In this document: positions 41,531-49,255 of the stretch, piece after piece
How the letters are laid out: the number at the start of each line of letters is the position of its first letter
Numbering within the stretch: the stretch's first letter is position 1
Source of the DNA: an uncultured Clostridia bacterium
GTDB taxonomy: Bacteria; Bacillota; Clostridia; Christensenellales; Borkfalkiaceae
Direction: 5' to 3'
Length of the DNA stretch: 64,000 nt
NCBI GenBank assembly: GCA_944367045.1
Contig: CALVWI010000013.1
Location: forward strand, 1-64,000
Notes under the pieces: generated by a model
Told to the model about the DNA's origin: nothing
Seen by the model: only the letters and a program-made list of their open reading frames with translations
Database searches by the model: none
Position numbers and translations under genes: made by a program

Positions 41531-42958
41531 ATGAGAATGACGGACGAACTGCGCAAGGCGCTCCGCGTGCGCGTGGACTACACCAACATGACGGACAAGT
41601 ACCTCGGCGACAAGGGCATCTCGCAGAAGACGCTGGATGCGCACAAGAAACTCGCCAAGGCGGCGCACGCCTATGTTGCGGAAAACAGGGGCAAGGACGA
41701 GCTCTTCATGGGCTGGACGGAACTTCCCTATAATCAGGACGAGATCGTCGCGGATATCCTGGAAGAGGCCAAGAAGATCCGCCGCAATTTCGATAACTTC
41801 GTGGTGCTCGGCATCGGCGGTTCGGCGCTCGGCCCCATCATGGCCTTCAATGCCCTCTGCCACCTGCACTACAACGATCTGCCCAAGTCCAAGCGCAAGG
41901 GCCCCAAGTTCTTCGTGGAGGACAACGTTGACCCCGTCCGCATGAAGGAACTTCTCGACGTCATCGACGTCAAGAAGACGTGCTTCAACGTCATCTCCAA
42001 GTCGGGCGCGACGAGCGAGACGATGACGCAGTACCTCATCATCTCCGACCTTCTCGAGAAGGCGGGCGAGAACGTGAAGGACCACGTCGTGTTCACGACG
42101 GACGCCGCAAAGGGCAACCTCGTGAAAATTTCCAAGAAGCTCGGCGGCGTGAAGAGCTATGTGCTTCCCGACGGCGTGGGCGGGAGATTCTCCGAACTCT
42201 CCCCCGTTGGCCTGCTTCCCGCAGCCGTGCTCGGCATCGACATCAAGCTGCTTTTAAAGGGCGCTGCCTACATGGACAAGCTGTGCAAGACGTCCGATCT
42301 CAAGAAGAACCCCGCGCTCATGTGCGCGACGCTGCAGTATATCGCCATGAACGACGGCAAGAACATCGGCGTGCTCATGCCGTACTCGGATAACCTGCGC
42401 ACCGTCTCCGACTGGTACGCACAGCTGTGGGCGGAGTCGCTCGGCAAGAACGTGACGCTCGACGGTACTCCCTGCAACGTCGGCCAGACGCCCGTCAAGG
42501 CGCTCGGCGTTACCGACCAGCACTCGCAGGTGCAGCTCTACACCGAAGGCCCCTATGACAAGGTGGTGACCTTCCTCTCCGTCGGGAGCTACAAGGAGAA
42601 GTCCCCCATTCCCCACGGCTGCGAGGACATCCCCGACGTCGGCTTCCTCGGCGGGCACACGATGGAGGAGCTCATTCAGGCGGAGAACAAGGCGACGGCG
42701 TATGCCCTCACCAAGGCGGGAAGGCTCAACTACACCATCACCCTGCCCGAGGTCAACGAGTTCACGCTCGGCCAGCTTCTCTTCCTCTTCGAGCTGCAGA
42801 CCGCCTATGCGGGTGCGATGTTCAACATCAACACCTTCAACCAGCCCGGCGTCGAGGCGGGCAAGAAGGCGACGTTCGCCCTTCTCGGCAAGCCCGGCTA
42901 TGCAGAGCAGAAGGCAGAGCTCGACAAGGCGGCGAGCGATCCCGCTTACGTCATCTGA
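41531..42958 (+). CDS. pgi: glucose-6-phosphate isomerase
   Basis: Pgi interconverts glucose-6-phosphate and fructose-6-phosphate. The 475-residue product has the sugar-phosphate contact regions VVLGIGGSALGPIMAFNAL and ISKSGATSETMTQYLII. The end motifs are GVTDQHSQVQLYTEGPYDKV and NINTFNQPGVEAGKK. ATG 41531 follows GGAGG at 7-nt spacing. It is monocistronic, between its promoter and a strong terminator. Confidence 0.96.
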   Translation: MRMTDELRKALRVRVDYTNMTDKYLGDKGISQKTLDAHKKLAKAAHAYVAENRGKDELFMGWTELPYNQDEIVADILEEAKKIRRNFDNFVVLGIGGSALGPIMAFNALCHLHYNDLPKSKRKGPKFFVEDNVDPVRMKELLDVIDVKKTCFNVISKSGATSETMTQYLIISDLLEKAGENVKDHVVFTTDAAKGNLVKISKKLGGVKSYVLPDGVGGRFSELSPVGLLPAAVLGIDIKLLLKGAAYMDKLCKTSDLKKNPALMCATLQYIAMNDGKNIGVLMPYSDNLRTVSDWYAQLWAESLGKNVTLDGTPCNVGQTPVKALGVTDQHSQVQLYTEGPYDKVVTFLSVGSYKEKSPIPHGCEDIPDVGFLGGHTMEELIQAENKATAYALTKAGRLNYTITLPEVNEFTLGQLLFLFELQTAYAGAMFNINTFNQPGVEAGKKATFALLGKPGYAEQKAELDKAASDPAYVI

Positions 42959-42978
42959 ATGTAACTGAAAATGTGGAA

Positions 42979-43009
42979 GGCGCGCGGCCATTCGGCCGCG
43001 CGCCTTTTG
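42979..43009 (+). terminator. pgi terminator
   Basis: GGCGCGCGGCC and GGCCGCGCGCC form an 11-bp stem with a 4-nt loop, followed by TTTTG. Confidence 0.85.
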
Positions 43010-43019
43010 TTTCGGGAGC

Positions 43020-43051
43020 GCCCGCGGGGCGGCAACTGCCGCCCCGCGGGC
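43020..43051. repeat. 14-bp perfect hairpin without T tract
   Basis: GCCCGCGGGGCGGC and its complement flank AACT between the pgi terminator and the next gene's terminator. Neither strand has a T tract after it, so its role is not clear. Confidence 0.6.
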
Positions 43052-43067
43052 GCCTCTCCTTTTGAGC

Positions 43068-43102
43068 ACAAAGAAAGAGCGGAGGGAATTTCCCTCCGCT
43101 CT
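43068..43102 (-). terminator. terminator of the cysteine-rich repeat gene
   Basis: AGAGCGGAGGGA pairs with TCCCTCCGCTCT (12 bp) around ATT, followed on the minus strand by TTTCTTTG, 24 bp past the stop. Confidence 0.85.
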
Positions 43103-43125
43103 CTGCATTTCATCAATTTTTCCGA

Positions 43126-45075
43126 TCAGCCGACGACTGCGGGGTTCTTCGTCCAATCGTACTGAAGGTAGGTCTCCTTGAAGAGCACGGCTGCCTGCAT
43201 GGGATCGCCGAGCTGCTCGCTGTCGACGGAAGTGCCCGCCTCGCCTGCGGCGCGGGCGACCGACCAGCCCTCCGGCGTGCTCTCAAAGCGGACGGAGGTG
43301 AGGCTCTCGCAGCCCATGAACGCGGTAGAGCCGATCGTGGTGACGGCTGCGCCGAACTTGACGGTTTCAAGGCTCGTGCAATTCATGAACGCGTTGGTAC
43401 CGACGCTCGTGACGGTGTAAGGAATACTGATGGAGACGACGCTGCTTGCGCCGTAGAACGCCATGTTGGCGATGCCCGTGACGGGCAGTGCGCCAAGGCC
43501 GCTTGCTTCATCGGTATAGCTGTCGGGGATGAGGATATCGGTATCCGTGCAAGTGCCGAGCCCGATGAGCGTGTAGCTTGCGCCGTCGCTGCCGAGCGCG
43601 AACAGAAGACCCGTGCTTGCCGGCGTGTTGCAGACAACGCACACGTTGTTGCTGACGGTGTGGCCGTAAGGTGCGATGACTGTGCCCTCGTTCTGCACAT
43701 CATCGCAGCGGCTGCAGACCGTCCTGCCCTCGAGGCCCGCTTCGGTGCAAGTCGCATCGTAGTTGCCTTCCAGGACATAATCGTGACCAAGCGCCGCCAC
43801 ATCCTGTTCGATGGTCGTGTTGCAGCGTACGCAGACATAGGACTCTCTGCCCGTTTGGGTGCACGTGGGTTCCACGATGATGGTAGGACCCTCTTCGGGG
43901 ATCTGGTGACCGAGACGAGGGCGCGTCTGACGCTGCTCGAGCACGGTGTTGCAGCGGGTGCAGATGACTTCACCGTAATAACCGTCCTCGGTGCAGGTAG
44001 GTTCCACGCTGGGCTGACGCTCAGGCGTATGACCGAGTGCGGGAAGCACTTCACGTTCCTTGACTATCTCGCCGCAGCGCTCGCAGACAACTTCGCCCGT
44101 GTAACCCGTCTCAGTGCAGGTGGGCGCCTTGCCCTCGCGCTGAACTTCCTTGTGGCCGAGCGCGGCGACGGTGGCCTCGAGCTCTTCATGGCAGCGGGTG
44201 CACTCGTACGTCATGCTGCCCGCTTCGGTGCAGGTGGGCTCCGCCGTGATCGAATAGCCCGCTTCGGGCGCGCTGTGGCCGAGCGCGGGGATGACCTGCT
44301 GTTCGGCAAAGACTTCGTTGCAGACGGAGCAGTGCAGGCCTGCCGAAAGGCCCGTCTCGGTACAGGTGGGTGCAACGTATTTGTCCTCAACGAAGGTATG
44401 CGCCGCAAGGGGAAGCGTGAGGTCATGAAGTTCCTCGTCGCCCTCTTCATCGGCAAAGTTCTTGTCGCAGACGGAGCAGTGCCAATATTCTGCCGTGCCC
44501 GCTACGACGCAGGTGGATGCAACTTCCTCCACGTGGGTCAAGGTATGCGCTGCAAGAGGAAGGGCAAGGTCGGAAAGCTCCTCTTCGCCCGCTTCGTCGG
44601 CGTAGTCCTTGCCGCACTCGTCGCAGTGCCAGTGCGCGACGGTACCCGCCTCGGTACAGGTCGAGGCGACTTCTTCCACATAGCTCATCGTGTGGCGGTG
44701 CGTGCAGGAGCCGATGAGGCAGAGCAGCACGATGATAAAGACGACGATGATCGCCGCGACGACGCTCACGCCGATGATGACCTTTCTCTTCTTGTCATCC
44801 TCTTCGGCGGGCTCGTCCTCCACATCATCGGGTGCAGGCTCGGGAGCCGCTTCATGCGTCACGTCCTCGGACGGATCCTCGGGCTCCTCTTCGGAAGGTT
44901 CGCTCTCGGCTTCCTCAGCTTCGGAAGGCGTCTCTTCTGCAGCCTCTTCCGTCACGTCTTCGGGCGCCTCTTCGGGCATGTCCTCGGGCTCGGAAGCAGA
45001 CACGTCGCCGACGCTCACTTCTTCATCGGGAACCGGTTGGGGGTTCTCCCCGGTCTTTTTTTCTTCTTCTGACAT
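43126..45075 (-). CDS. membrane protein with cysteine-rich repeats and BspA-type leucine-rich repeats
   Basis: The 649-residue protein has four parts. Residues 1-98 are an acidic low-complexity Glu/Pro/Ser segment without signal peptide. One membrane helix follows near 100-125 (VIIGVSVVAAIIVVFIIVLL). Eight repeats at about 130-490 each have a TCTE/Q-x-G pattern, a C-x-x-C pair, and an ALGH or LAAH end. A short C-x-x-C half-repeat and an LRR_5-like stretch (GIANMAFYGASSVVSISIPY) end it. The repeats likely face outside and may bind metal or form disulfides. It is monocistronic. Function unknown. Confidence 0.85.
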   Translation of the reverse strand: MSEEEKKTGENPQPVPDEEVSVGDVSASEPEDMPEEAPEDVTEEAAEETPSEAEEAESEPSEEEPEDPSEDVTHEAAPEPAPDDVEDEPAEEDDKKRKVIIGVSVVAAIIVVFIIVLLCLIGSCTHRHTMSYVEEVASTCTEAGTVAHWHCDECGKDYADEAGEEELSDLALPLAAHTLTHVEEVASTCVVAGTAEYWHCSVCDKNFADEEGDEELHDLTLPLAAHTFVEDKYVAPTCTETGLSAGLHCSVCNEVFAEQQVIPALGHSAPEAGYSITAEPTCTEAGSMTYECTRCHEELEATVAALGHKEVQREGKAPTCTETGYTGEVVCERCGEIVKEREVLPALGHTPERQPSVEPTCTEDGYYGEVICTRCNTVLEQRQTRPRLGHQIPEEGPTIIVEPTCTQTGRESYVCVRCNTTIEQDVAALGHDYVLEGNYDATCTEAGLEGRTVCSRCDDVQNEGTVIAPYGHTVSNNVCVVCNTPASTGLLFALGSDGASYTLIGLGTCTDTDILIPDSYTDEASGLGALPVTGIANMAFYGASSVVSISIPYTVTSVGTNAFMNCTSLETVKFGAAVTTIGSTAFMGCESLTSVRFESTPEGWSVARAAGEAGTSVDSEQLGDPMQAAVLFKETYLQYDWTKNPAVVG

Positions 45076-45212
45076 AGTCCCTCCTTCGTTTCGTTTTTGC
45101 GAGGATGATGCGCGAACGGCATGCCGCCTCCCCGGAGCTGCCGCTCGGATCGTCCGCACGGAACAGGATAGAGGCGGTCGGACAAACGCTTCGCGCCCCT
45201 TATTTGTTTAGG

Positions 45213-45241
45213 ATTATATCACAGAAAAAACGCTTTTGCAA
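45213..45241 (-). promoter_or_regulatory. promoter of the cysteine-rich repeat gene
   Basis: TTGCAA (45236-45241), 17 bp, TATAAT (45213-45218) on the minus strand, with a leader of about 130 nt. Confidence 0.75.
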
Positions 45242-45399
45242 CTCTTTCCCCGAAAAAAATTCCACAGCGTTCGTCATTTTTTTGTATAATTTGCGAACGT
45301 TTTACGGCGCGAAAACATCGTTTTTGCACAAAAAACCGCATTTTGGGCTTTTCTTTCGACGATTTTTTAAAAATTTTCCGCCGAGAATTCCACAAAATC
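45242..45399. other. AT-rich intergenic spacer
   Basis: This stretch between two minus-strand units is markedly AT-rich compared with its neighbours, with repeated runs of A or T. A TATAAT at 45285-45290 on the plus strand lacks a good -35. I see no protein-coding frame; it is probably a promoter-proximal spacer. Confidence 0.5.
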
Positions 45400-45437
45400 G
45401 CCAAAAAATAAGCCCCGCGGAATTTTTGCCGCGGGGC
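45400..45437 (-). terminator. terminator of the ylxM-ffh-rpsP-khpA operon
   Basis: GCCCCGCGG and CCGCGGGGC form a 9-bp stem (8-nt loop), followed on the minus strand by TTATTTTTTGG. Confidence 0.9.
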
Positions 45438-45451
45438 GGGTTTGGAGGGCC

Positions 45452-45694
45452 TCAGTCCTGAGGACGCTCCTTGATCTCTACATTGTACTTCTTGCTGCCC
45501 TTGGGCGTCGCCGCACGGACGAGCGTGCGCAGCGCCTTGGCGATCTTGCCCTGTTTGCCGATGACCTTGCCCATGTCCGACTCCGCAAGGAGCACGGTGA
45601 CGGTGATCGCGTCGTCCGTCTCTTCGACGTCGTACGAGATGGCAGCCTTGTCCTCGGCGAACTGTTCGACGATATACTTGATGAGTTCCAGCAT
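45452..45694 (-). CDS. khpA: KH-domain RNA-binding protein KhpA
   Basis: KhpA (YlqC) is a small KH-fold RNA chaperone partner of KhpB in Bacillota. The 80-residue product has the KH motif SDMGKVIGKQGKIAKALRTL. It follows rpsP and ends the operon. The usual downstream rimM-trmD-rplS genes are not here: a terminator follows directly. Confidence 0.94.
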   Translation of the reverse strand: MLELIKYIVEQFAEDKAAISYDVEETDDAITVTVLLAESDMGKVIGKQGKIAKALRTLVRAATPKGSKKYNVEIKERPQD

Positions 45695-45740
45695 GGTGTC
45701 TCCTTTGGCCGTGGGGCCGCGGCTTCAGGCCGCAAAGTGC

Positions 45741-46031
45741 TTACTTCTTTTTCTTCGTCTTGGTCTTGGACGGGGAGAGCTTGTCGCTCTTCTCCATCGC
45801 GCCCGATGCGACGAGGAGGGACTTGACCGTCTCGGTGGGCTGAACGCCCTTCGAGAGCCAATCCTTCGCCTTCTCGACGTCCACGGTGAGCGTGACGGGG
45901 TTGGATCTGGGATCGTAGAAGCCGACCTTGTCCAGATACTCACCCGTGGCCGCCTTGCGCGCGTCCACGACGACGATACGGTAGACGGGGGACTTCTTGT
46001 CGCCCATTCTGACCAATCTCATTTTGACCAT
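45741..46031 (-). CDS. rpsP: 30S ribosomal protein S16
   Basis: S16 is an early 30S assembly protein. The 96-residue product starts MVKMRLVRMGDKKSPVYRIV and has DPRSNPVTLTVDVEKAKDWL and the Lys-rich tail of the family. It lies between ffh and khpA, the common order. Confidence 0.96.
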   Translation of the reverse strand: MVKMRLVRMGDKKSPVYRIVVVDARKAATGEYLDKVGFYDPRSNPVTLTVDVEKAKDWLSKGVQPTETVKSLLVASGAMEKSDKLSPSKTKTKKKK

Positions 46032-46071
46032 AGTATTTGACCTCCGAAATTTTTCGTGATTTTAACTTATC

Positions 46072-47391
46072 TCAGAAGGGAAGCCGAAGTTTCCCTTTGC
46101 CGCCCTTTAATTGCTTCATGAGCTGCTTTGCCTGGTCGAACTGCTTTAAAAGCTGGTTGACTTCCTGCACGCTCGTGCCCGAACCGAGGGCGATGCGGCG
46201 CTTTCTCGGCGAGTTGATGATCTGCGGATTGTCGCGCTCCTTGGGCGTCATGGAAAGAATGATGGCCTTGGTGCGCTCGAGGCGCTTCTCGTCGACGTCC
46301 GCTTCGCTGAGCTTGAGCTTGCCGGCGCCCGGGAGCATATTCATGAGCGCGCCCGCGCCGCCCATCTTCTTGAGCGTCTCGAACTGCGCCAGATAATCGG
46401 TGAGCGTGAAGGAACTCTCGCGCATCTTGCGCTCCATGTCCTTCATCTGCTGCTCGGTGACGGCCTCCTGCGCCTTCTCGATGAGGGACAAAACGTCGCC
46501 CATGCCGAGGATGCGGGACGCCATGCGGTCGGGAAAGAAGGGTTCGAGGTCGGTGAGCTTCTCGCCCACGCCGATGAACTTGATGGGCTTGCCCGTGACC
46601 GCCTTGATGGAGAGGCACGCGCCGCCGCGGGTGTCGCCGTCCAGCTTCGTCAAAATGACGCCCGTGATGCCGACGCGCTCGTTGAACGTCTTGGCGACGT
46701 TGACGGCGTCCTGACCCGTCATGGCGTCGACGGTCAAGAGGACTTCCGTGACCGTGACCGTCTTTTCGATGTCCTCCAGCTCCTTCATGAGGGCGTCGTC
46801 GAGGTGCAACCGGCCCGCCGTATCGAGGATGACGGTGTCGTAGCCCATTTTGAGGGCGTATTCGACGGCCTGTTTCGCCGTCTTGGGGGGCGCCTGCGTG
46901 CCCTTTTCGAAGACCTCAGTGTCCGCCTTCTCGCCCACGATCTGCAGCTGTTTGATGGCCGCGGGGCGGTAGATGTCGCACGCGACGAGGAGGGACCGCT
47001 TGCCCTGCTTCTTGAGCTGAAGGGCGAGCTTGCCGCACAGCGTTGTCTTGCCCGCGCCCTGCAGGCCGCACATCATGATGACAGTCGGGGGCTTGGGAGC
47101 GACCTCTAATTTGGCGTTCGCGGGGCCCATCAGGGCGATGAGCTCCTCGTTGACGATCTTGATGACCTGCTGCGCGGGGTTGAGGGAGGCGAGCACCTCC
47201 TGCCCCACCGCCTTCTCCGAGACGCTTGCAATGAACTGCTTGGCGACGGAGAGGTTGACGTCTGCCTCCAAAAGGGCGACGCGGACTTCGCGCATCGCCG
47301 AGCGGATCTCGAGCTCGGTGAGCTTCCCGCGCTTGGTGAGCTTGGAAAAGATGTGATTGAGCCGCTCCGAGAGCGTGCCGAAGAGTGCCAT
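46072..47391 (-). CDS. ffh: signal recognition particle protein Ffh
   Basis: Ffh binds signal sequences and SRP RNA and, with FtsY, delivers ribosomes to SecYEG. The 439-residue product has an N domain, the GTPase motifs GLQGAGKTTLCGKLA, DTAGRLHLDD and TKLDGDTRGG, and a methionine-rich M domain with the SRP RNA-binding end SPRKRRIALGSGTSVQEVNQ. ATG 47391 is preferred; a longer reading enters ylxM. Its SRP RNA gene is not recognised in this window. Confidence 0.97.
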   Translation of the reverse strand: MALFGTLSERLNHIFSKLTKRGKLTELEIRSAMREVRVALLEADVNLSVAKQFIASVSEKAVGQEVLASLNPAQQVIKIVNEELIALMGPANAKLEVAPKPPTVIMMCGLQGAGKTTLCGKLALQLKKQGKRSLLVACDIYRPAAIKQLQIVGEKADTEVFEKGTQAPPKTAKQAVEYALKMGYDTVILDTAGRLHLDDALMKELEDIEKTVTVTEVLLTVDAMTGQDAVNVAKTFNERVGITGVILTKLDGDTRGGACLSIKAVTGKPIKFIGVGEKLTDLEPFFPDRMASRILGMGDVLSLIEKAQEAVTEQQMKDMERKMRESSFTLTDYLAQFETLKKMGGAGALMNMLPGAGKLKLSEADVDEKRLERTKAIILSMTPKERDNPQIINSPRKRRIALGSGTSVQEVNQLLKQFDQAKQLMKQLKGGKGKLRLPF

Positions 47392-47401
47392 GGGGCCTCC
47401 T

Positions 47402-47728
47402 TTATGCGTTGCCTTCCCCGCGTTCGAGGATGGATAAGAGGGCGGTGCGCTGCTCGTCGGGGAGCGTCTTTGCAAACTCCACAAGGGCCTCGTGCTCCCT
47501 TGTGCGCTTTGAAAGGAGAGCGGAGAGGTGCAGCGCCGCCTCGTATTGAAGAAGTTTTGTGCGGACCGACGCGAGGGTATCGGAAATGCTCTGCCGCGAG
47601 CAGCCCTTCTCCTCGGCGATCTCCTGAAGGGAGAGGTCGTAGTTATAGTAGAGCGTGGCGACTTCCCGCTTGTTCTCGGTGAGAAGTGCGCCGTAGACGT
47701 CGATGAGCCGTGAGATGGTAAGGTCCAT
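47402..47728 (-). CDS. ylxM: YlxM/p13 family helix-turn-helix protein
   Basis: YlxM is a small DNA-binding-fold protein that stimulates Ffh-FtsY in some species. The 108-residue product has MDLTISRLIDVYGALLTENK and the helix-turn-helix LSLQEIAEEKGCSRQSISDT. ATG 47728 follows GGGAGG. It is immediately upstream of ffh, its conserved place. Confidence 0.93.
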   Translation of the reverse strand: MDLTISRLIDVYGALLTENKREVATLYYNYDLSLQEIAEEKGCSRQSISDTLASVRTKLLQYEAALHLSALLSKRTREHEALVEFAKTLPDEQRTALLSILERGEGNA

Positions 47729-47750
47729 ATGCGCCCTCCCGATATGCCGC

Positions 47751-47779
47751 ATTATAGCAGATGCGACCGCTACTGTCAA
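47751..47779 (-). promoter_or_regulatory. ylxM-ffh promoter
   Basis: TTGACA (47774-47779), 17 bp, TATAAT (47751-47756) on the minus strand. The -35 is part of a 9-bp inverted repeat at 47773-47796 (CTGTCAAGT and ACTTGACAG). Confidence 0.85.
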
Positions 47780-47909
47780 GTGTTTTTACTTGACAGAAGG
47801 GTTTCGCGAAAATCTTTTTTCGTTCCGAAAAAATCTTTCCGCGAGGGGTGGGGTTAATTCATATCACAGCTTTATCGCCCGCGCACTTATTTGTACTCAA
47901 AGACAATAA

Positions 47910-48009
47910 GCCTCAGGTATGAGGCAAATTGGGTGCCGCACCGCAGGGCAACCCTGCTCGCGGCAGTAGATTTAAAAAAGAACGCCCGTCAGTCAGACAG
48001 GCGTTTTCA
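47910..48009 (+). ncRNA. structured RNA element, copy A (unrecognised family)
   Basis: On the plus strand there are three parts in order. P1 is GCCTCA-GGTA-TGAGGC (47910-47925). A linker AAATTGGG follows. A two-part hairpin then pairs TGCCGC with GCGGCA outside (47934-47939 and 47960-47965) and GCAGGG with CCCTGC inside, separated by ACC and TC. It ends at a hairpin AACGCC/GGCGTT (47981-48005) plus TTTTC. Copy B on the minus strand repeats the same plan with different bases in the stems. The promoter is not obvious. Confidence 0.72.
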
Positions 48010-48072
48010 TTTTAATTGCGCGAGCAAAATCACACTTTTGCGCTGCGCACCCCAATTTGCGCATACCTGCGC
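47972..48072 (-). ncRNA. structured RNA element, copy B (unrecognised family)
   Basis: On the minus strand P1 is GCGCA-GGTA-TGCGC (48059-48072), then AAATTGGGG. The outer stem TGCGC/GCGCA carries an inner stem GCAAAA/TTTTGC, with AGC and TC at the junctions, as in copy A (ACC and TC). It ends at the shared hairpin, followed here by CTTTTTT. It is preceded by a 10-bp hairpin TGCGGGCGCA/TGCGCCCGCA (48091-48132). Confidence 0.72.
47981..48005. terminator. bidirectional terminator shared by the two RNA elements
   Basis: AACGCC and GGCGTT pair with an inner GTC/GAC stem around AGTCA. TTTTC follows on the plus strand and CTTTTTT on the minus strand. Confidence 0.75.
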
Positions 48073-48090
48073 TTCTGGGGGAAAAGTGAA

Positions 48091-48276
48091 TGCGGGCGCA
48101 GTAAATTCGAAAGCCCCGAAAGTGCGCCCGCAGATGAAAAACGAGCCGCAGTCTTGTCGCGGCGGTGTTTTTCTCAAAATCACGGCAAAGATTTTTGGTC
48201 TCAAACGGCGCAAGGGAAACGCCGTTTTCGGTCACCGCTCGCGCGGGGAGAATGCGCTCGCTCATCTCGCAAGGGG
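48091..48276. other. hairpin-rich intergenic stretch
   Basis: Besides the 10-bp hairpin at 48091-48132, there are terminator-like hairpins on the plus strand. One is GCCGC/GCGGC near 48144-48165, followed by GTTTTTC. The other is AAACGGCG/CGCCGTTT at 48203-48227, followed by TTC. Open frames here are Arg-rich and lack ribosome binding sites. The region may belong to the RNA elements' 5' portion. Confidence 0.45.
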
Positions 48277-48299
48277 AAAACAGCACACCGTGCTGTTTT
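48277..48299 (-). terminator. ftsY terminator
   Basis: AAAACAGCAC and GTGCTGTTTT form a 10-bp stem with a 3-nt loop. T's lie at both ends, so it can act on either strand. Confidence 0.82.
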
Positions 48300-48346
48300 A
48301 AGAACTCCCTTGCTCGTCCTTTGCAAAAAGATTTGCGTGAACTATA

Positions 48347-49243
48347 TTATACAAATCCCTCTACAAACTGCTCGGCGTCGAAGGGGACGAGGTCGTCGAT
48401 CTTTTCGCCGACGCCCGTAAAGACGACGGGAATATTCAATTCGCTGCACAGCGAGAACACGAAGCCGCCCTTCGCGGTGCCGTCCAATTTCGTGAGGACG
48501 ATGCCGTCCAGCTCCACCGCCTCGTCAAACACGCGCGCCTGCGAGACGGCGTTCTGCCCTGTCGTCGCGTCGAGGACCAAAAACTTGAGAAACTGCGCCT
48601 CGGGCCACTCGCGCGTCACGACGCGGTCCATCTTCTGAAGCTCCTTCATCAGGTTCTCCTTGACGTGCAGCCGCCCCGCCGTGTCGACGAGGACGACGTC
48701 CGTCTTGCGCGCCTTCGCCGACGAGACCGCGTCGAAGATGACCGCCGAGGGGTCGCTCCCCTCCTCGTGCTTGACGATGCGCACATTTGCGCGCTCCGCC
48801 CAGACGGTGAGCTGCTCGCCCGCCGCCGCACGGAAGGTGTCCGCCGCCGCCACGGTGACGCTCTTCTTCTCCTTGACGAAGTAGTTGGCGACCTTGCCGA
48901 TGGTCGTCGTCTTGCCGACGCCGTTGACGCCCACAAACATGATGACGACGGGATATTTAAATTCGGGCACGGGGGCCTCCTCGAGCTTCTCCTCGAGGAT
49001 GTCCTTCAGAAGGTCGGTGACGAATTGCTCGTCCTTCACTTTGTTGCCGATGGCCTCCTCCTTGACTTCCTCGATGATCTCCTCGGCGGTGCGCACGGAG
49101 ACATCGGCGGAGATGAGGATCTCCTCAAGCTCGTCGTAGAACTCGTCGCCCAGCTTATTTTTGGCAAACAGAAGGCGCAATTTGTGCGAGACGCCCTCCC
49201 TGGTCTTTTTGAGTGCGTCCTTGATCTTTCCGAATAAACTCAT
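48347..49243 (-). CDS. ftsY: SRP receptor FtsY
   Basis: FtsY is the membrane receptor GTPase for SRP. The 298-residue NG-domain protein has GVNGVGKTTTIGKVANYF, DTAGRLHVKENL and TKLDGTAKGGFVFSLCSEL. It lacks the long acidic N-terminal region of E. coli FtsY, as in other Bacillota. It follows smc by 12 nt in the plsX-rnc-smc-ftsY operon. Confidence 0.97.
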   Translation of the reverse strand: MSLFGKIKDALKKTREGVSHKLRLLFAKNKLGDEFYDELEEILISADVSVRTAEEIIEEVKEEAIGNKVKDEQFVTDLLKDILEEKLEEAPVPEFKYPVVIMFVGVNGVGKTTTIGKVANYFVKEKKSVTVAAADTFRAAAGEQLTVWAERANVRIVKHEEGSDPSAVIFDAVSSAKARKTDVVLVDTAGRLHVKENLMKELQKMDRVVTREWPEAQFLKFLVLDATTGQNAVSQARVFDEAVELDGIVLTKLDGTAKGGFVFSLCSELNIPVVFTGVGEKIDDLVPFDAEQFVEGFV

Positions 49244-49255
49244 AGTCGTTCCTTT

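Noticed and set aside
44517-45211. Plus-strand frames opposite the cysteine-rich repeat gene
   Set aside because: They are Ser/Ala-rich reflections of the acidic and repeat-coding sequence on the other strand.
45471-46040. A 189-codon plus-strand frame opposite khpA and rpsP
   Set aside because: It is antisense to two conserved genes in canonical order.
47993-48286. A 97-codon frame on the minus strand through the structured RNA region
   Set aside because: It is Arg-rich with no ribosome binding site and runs through the RNA hairpins; the base-pairing pattern explains this region better than protein coding.
47780-48346. SRP RNA or 6S RNA gene next to ffh/ftsY
   Set aside because: I looked for the conserved SRP apical motif (GGAAG with AGCAGCC) and found none, and the 6S bubble layout does not fit. 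The structure seen is different.
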